A DNA stretch of 42,998 nt from Candidatus Kapaibacterium sp. (GTDB lineage: Bacteria > Bacteroidota > Ignavibacteria > Kapaibacteriales > UBA2268). How positions within the stretch are numbered: the first letter of the stretch is position 1; each line of letters begins with the position of its first letter. The position numbers and the translations under genes were made by a program. The stretch covers positions 1 to 42,998 of the forward strand of contig JAPLFM010000175.1 of the NCBI GenBank assembly GCA_026390675.1. The letters run 5' to 3'. Of this stretch, positions 42,393 to 42,998 are shown piece by piece. The notes beneath the pieces were generated by a model. The model was not told where the DNA came from. It worked only from the letters and a program-made list of their open reading frames with translations, and searched no databases.

Positions 42393-42693
42393 TATTTGCT
42401 ATGTTAATTACAGCTGCGTTAAACAAATCTATTTCTATAGGTAAAGAACATTCAAAATCCATAAGTGCCTCTAATATTGCTTTTGCGGCTGACAACTCTT
42501 CTGGTGAAATATCTACTGAATCTTCTAAACCTTCTACCAATACACCTGGAATGCTCCAAGTAACAAAAATCTTTTTATGCCTTTCACCAAGTTCAACTCC
42601 CTTAGCCAACATCAAATAGCCTTGTCTATTTTTGATGTCTTCGGCTAAAATCATTCCTTCTTTGATTTCTTCTATTTTAACGTAGCTTGCCAT
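42364..42693 (-). CDS. Small leader protein of HD-type signalling operon
   Basis: 109 residues. The start, YVKIEEIKEGMILAEDIKNRQGYLMLAKGVELGERHKKIFVTWSIPGVLVEG, resembles the module found before HD-GYP and HDOD domains (a small beta-barrel, DUF3391-like). Here it is a separate gene overlapping hdod by 29 bases, so the two proteins probably work together. The remainder is acidic and helical (PEELSAAKAILEALMDFECSL). Function unknown. Confidence 0.75.
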   Translation of the reverse strand: MASYVKIEEIKEGMILAEDIKNRQGYLMLAKGVELGERHKKIFVTWSIPGVLVEGLEDSVDISPEELSAAKAILEALMDFECSLPIEIDLFNAAVINIANNEHSRTEQG

Positions 42694-42865
42694 TTCATTT
42701 AAATTAAGTTAACTTTATACAAAACATAAAAGACAAATTTAATAAAAAAATTACTTTAAATATTAAACTAATCATAGAAATTAAAAAAAAAACTAATTTA
42801 AGAGTAAATATCTTTATAAACAACATTTAAAATCTACTTTATGGATATAGAAATTAAAATCTTTC

Positions 42866-42998
42866 TTAATTGAAAAATGAATTGTAAATCCTATGTCCAT
42901 AATTTGCAAAATTTGAAAAGTATCCTGTATACCATTGGCATAACGACGCTCCACTTGATAATGAATCATCAAAATCACTTTTAAACTCTATACCACCA
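42866..42998 (-). CDS. C-terminal end of an unidentified protein (runs off the right edge)
   Basis: The minus strand enters from the edge in frame and ends at a TAA at 42866. It gives 43 residues: GGIEFKSDFDDSLSSGASLC, then QWYTGYFSNFANYGHRIYNS FFN. Aromatic- and Gly-rich, like the end of an outer-membrane or secreted protein, but too short to identify. Presumably cut at its N-terminus by the window end. Confidence 0.4.
   Translation of the reverse strand, partial: GGIEFKSDFDDSLSSGASLCQWYTGYFSNFANYGHRIYNSFFN

Overview
The window is a strongly AT-rich bacterial chromosome segment. Three features together suggest a deep-branching Bacteroidota-related lineage of the Ignavibacteria/Kapabacteria type rather than a classical Bacteroidetes. 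Several secreted proteins end in a type IX secretion (T9SS) C-terminal sorting domain. Promoter-like elements fit the Bacteroidota -7/-33 pattern TAnnTTTG / TTTG. There is also a genuine flagellar hook operon, which most Bacteroidota lack. The lineage is inferred from gene content only. I saw no tRNA, rRNA or CRISPR array.

Layout. 1-1.6 kb: start of a secreted surface protein, a gene-poor stretch, and a four-helix-bundle (23S intervening-sequence type) gene between inverted heptamer arrays. 1.6-5.6 kb: arsR-arsM arsenic pair with a palindromic operator, divergent from a five-PAS histidine kinase. 5.7-13 kb: two large tandemly duplicated T9SS proteins with IgGFc-binding-like N-termini. 13.3-16.9 kb: a class A penicillin-binding protein, then a rhuM gene apparently inserted at its 3' end, leaving a decayed second copy of that end. 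17-20.1 kb: two overlapping T9SS-sorted proteins. 20.6-23.6 kb: a secreted YCII-like protein, a CoA-type Nudix hydrolase, a dUTPase lacking a visible motif 1, and an RsmI methyltransferase with a long repetitive basic tail that overlaps it.

24-30.5 kb is an accessory island. It holds small secreted or lipoprotein genes, a PIN-domain gene with a 50-residue partner, hicB with a frameshifted hicA, several Rhs fragments, a 5'-truncated Rhs C-terminal toxin-like module with a candidate membrane immunity gene, and two paralogous DUF3782 (PD-(D/E)XK-like) genes. About 230-bp inverted-repeat (MITE-like) elements recur at module boundaries. A shared promoter-like block precedes the PIN and DUF3782 genes, and a shared 3' motif sits directly after the stop codons of two minus-strand cargo genes. 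The layout looks like exchangeable toxin/immunity or nuclease cassettes.

30.8-36.1 kb is the flagellar operon motE-like, fliK, flgD, TIGR02530 flagellar operon protein, flgE. The Shine-Dalgarno sequences of fliK and flgE lie in small hairpins with AGGA in the loop, the classic shape of CsrA sites. 36.3-43 kb: a PsbP/DUF1795-like lipoprotein, an isolated rpsD with a good Bacteroidota-type promoter, a CPA2 cation/proton antiporter, and a signalling operon (small leader protein, HDOD protein, PAS histidine kinase). The end of one more gene lies at the right edge.
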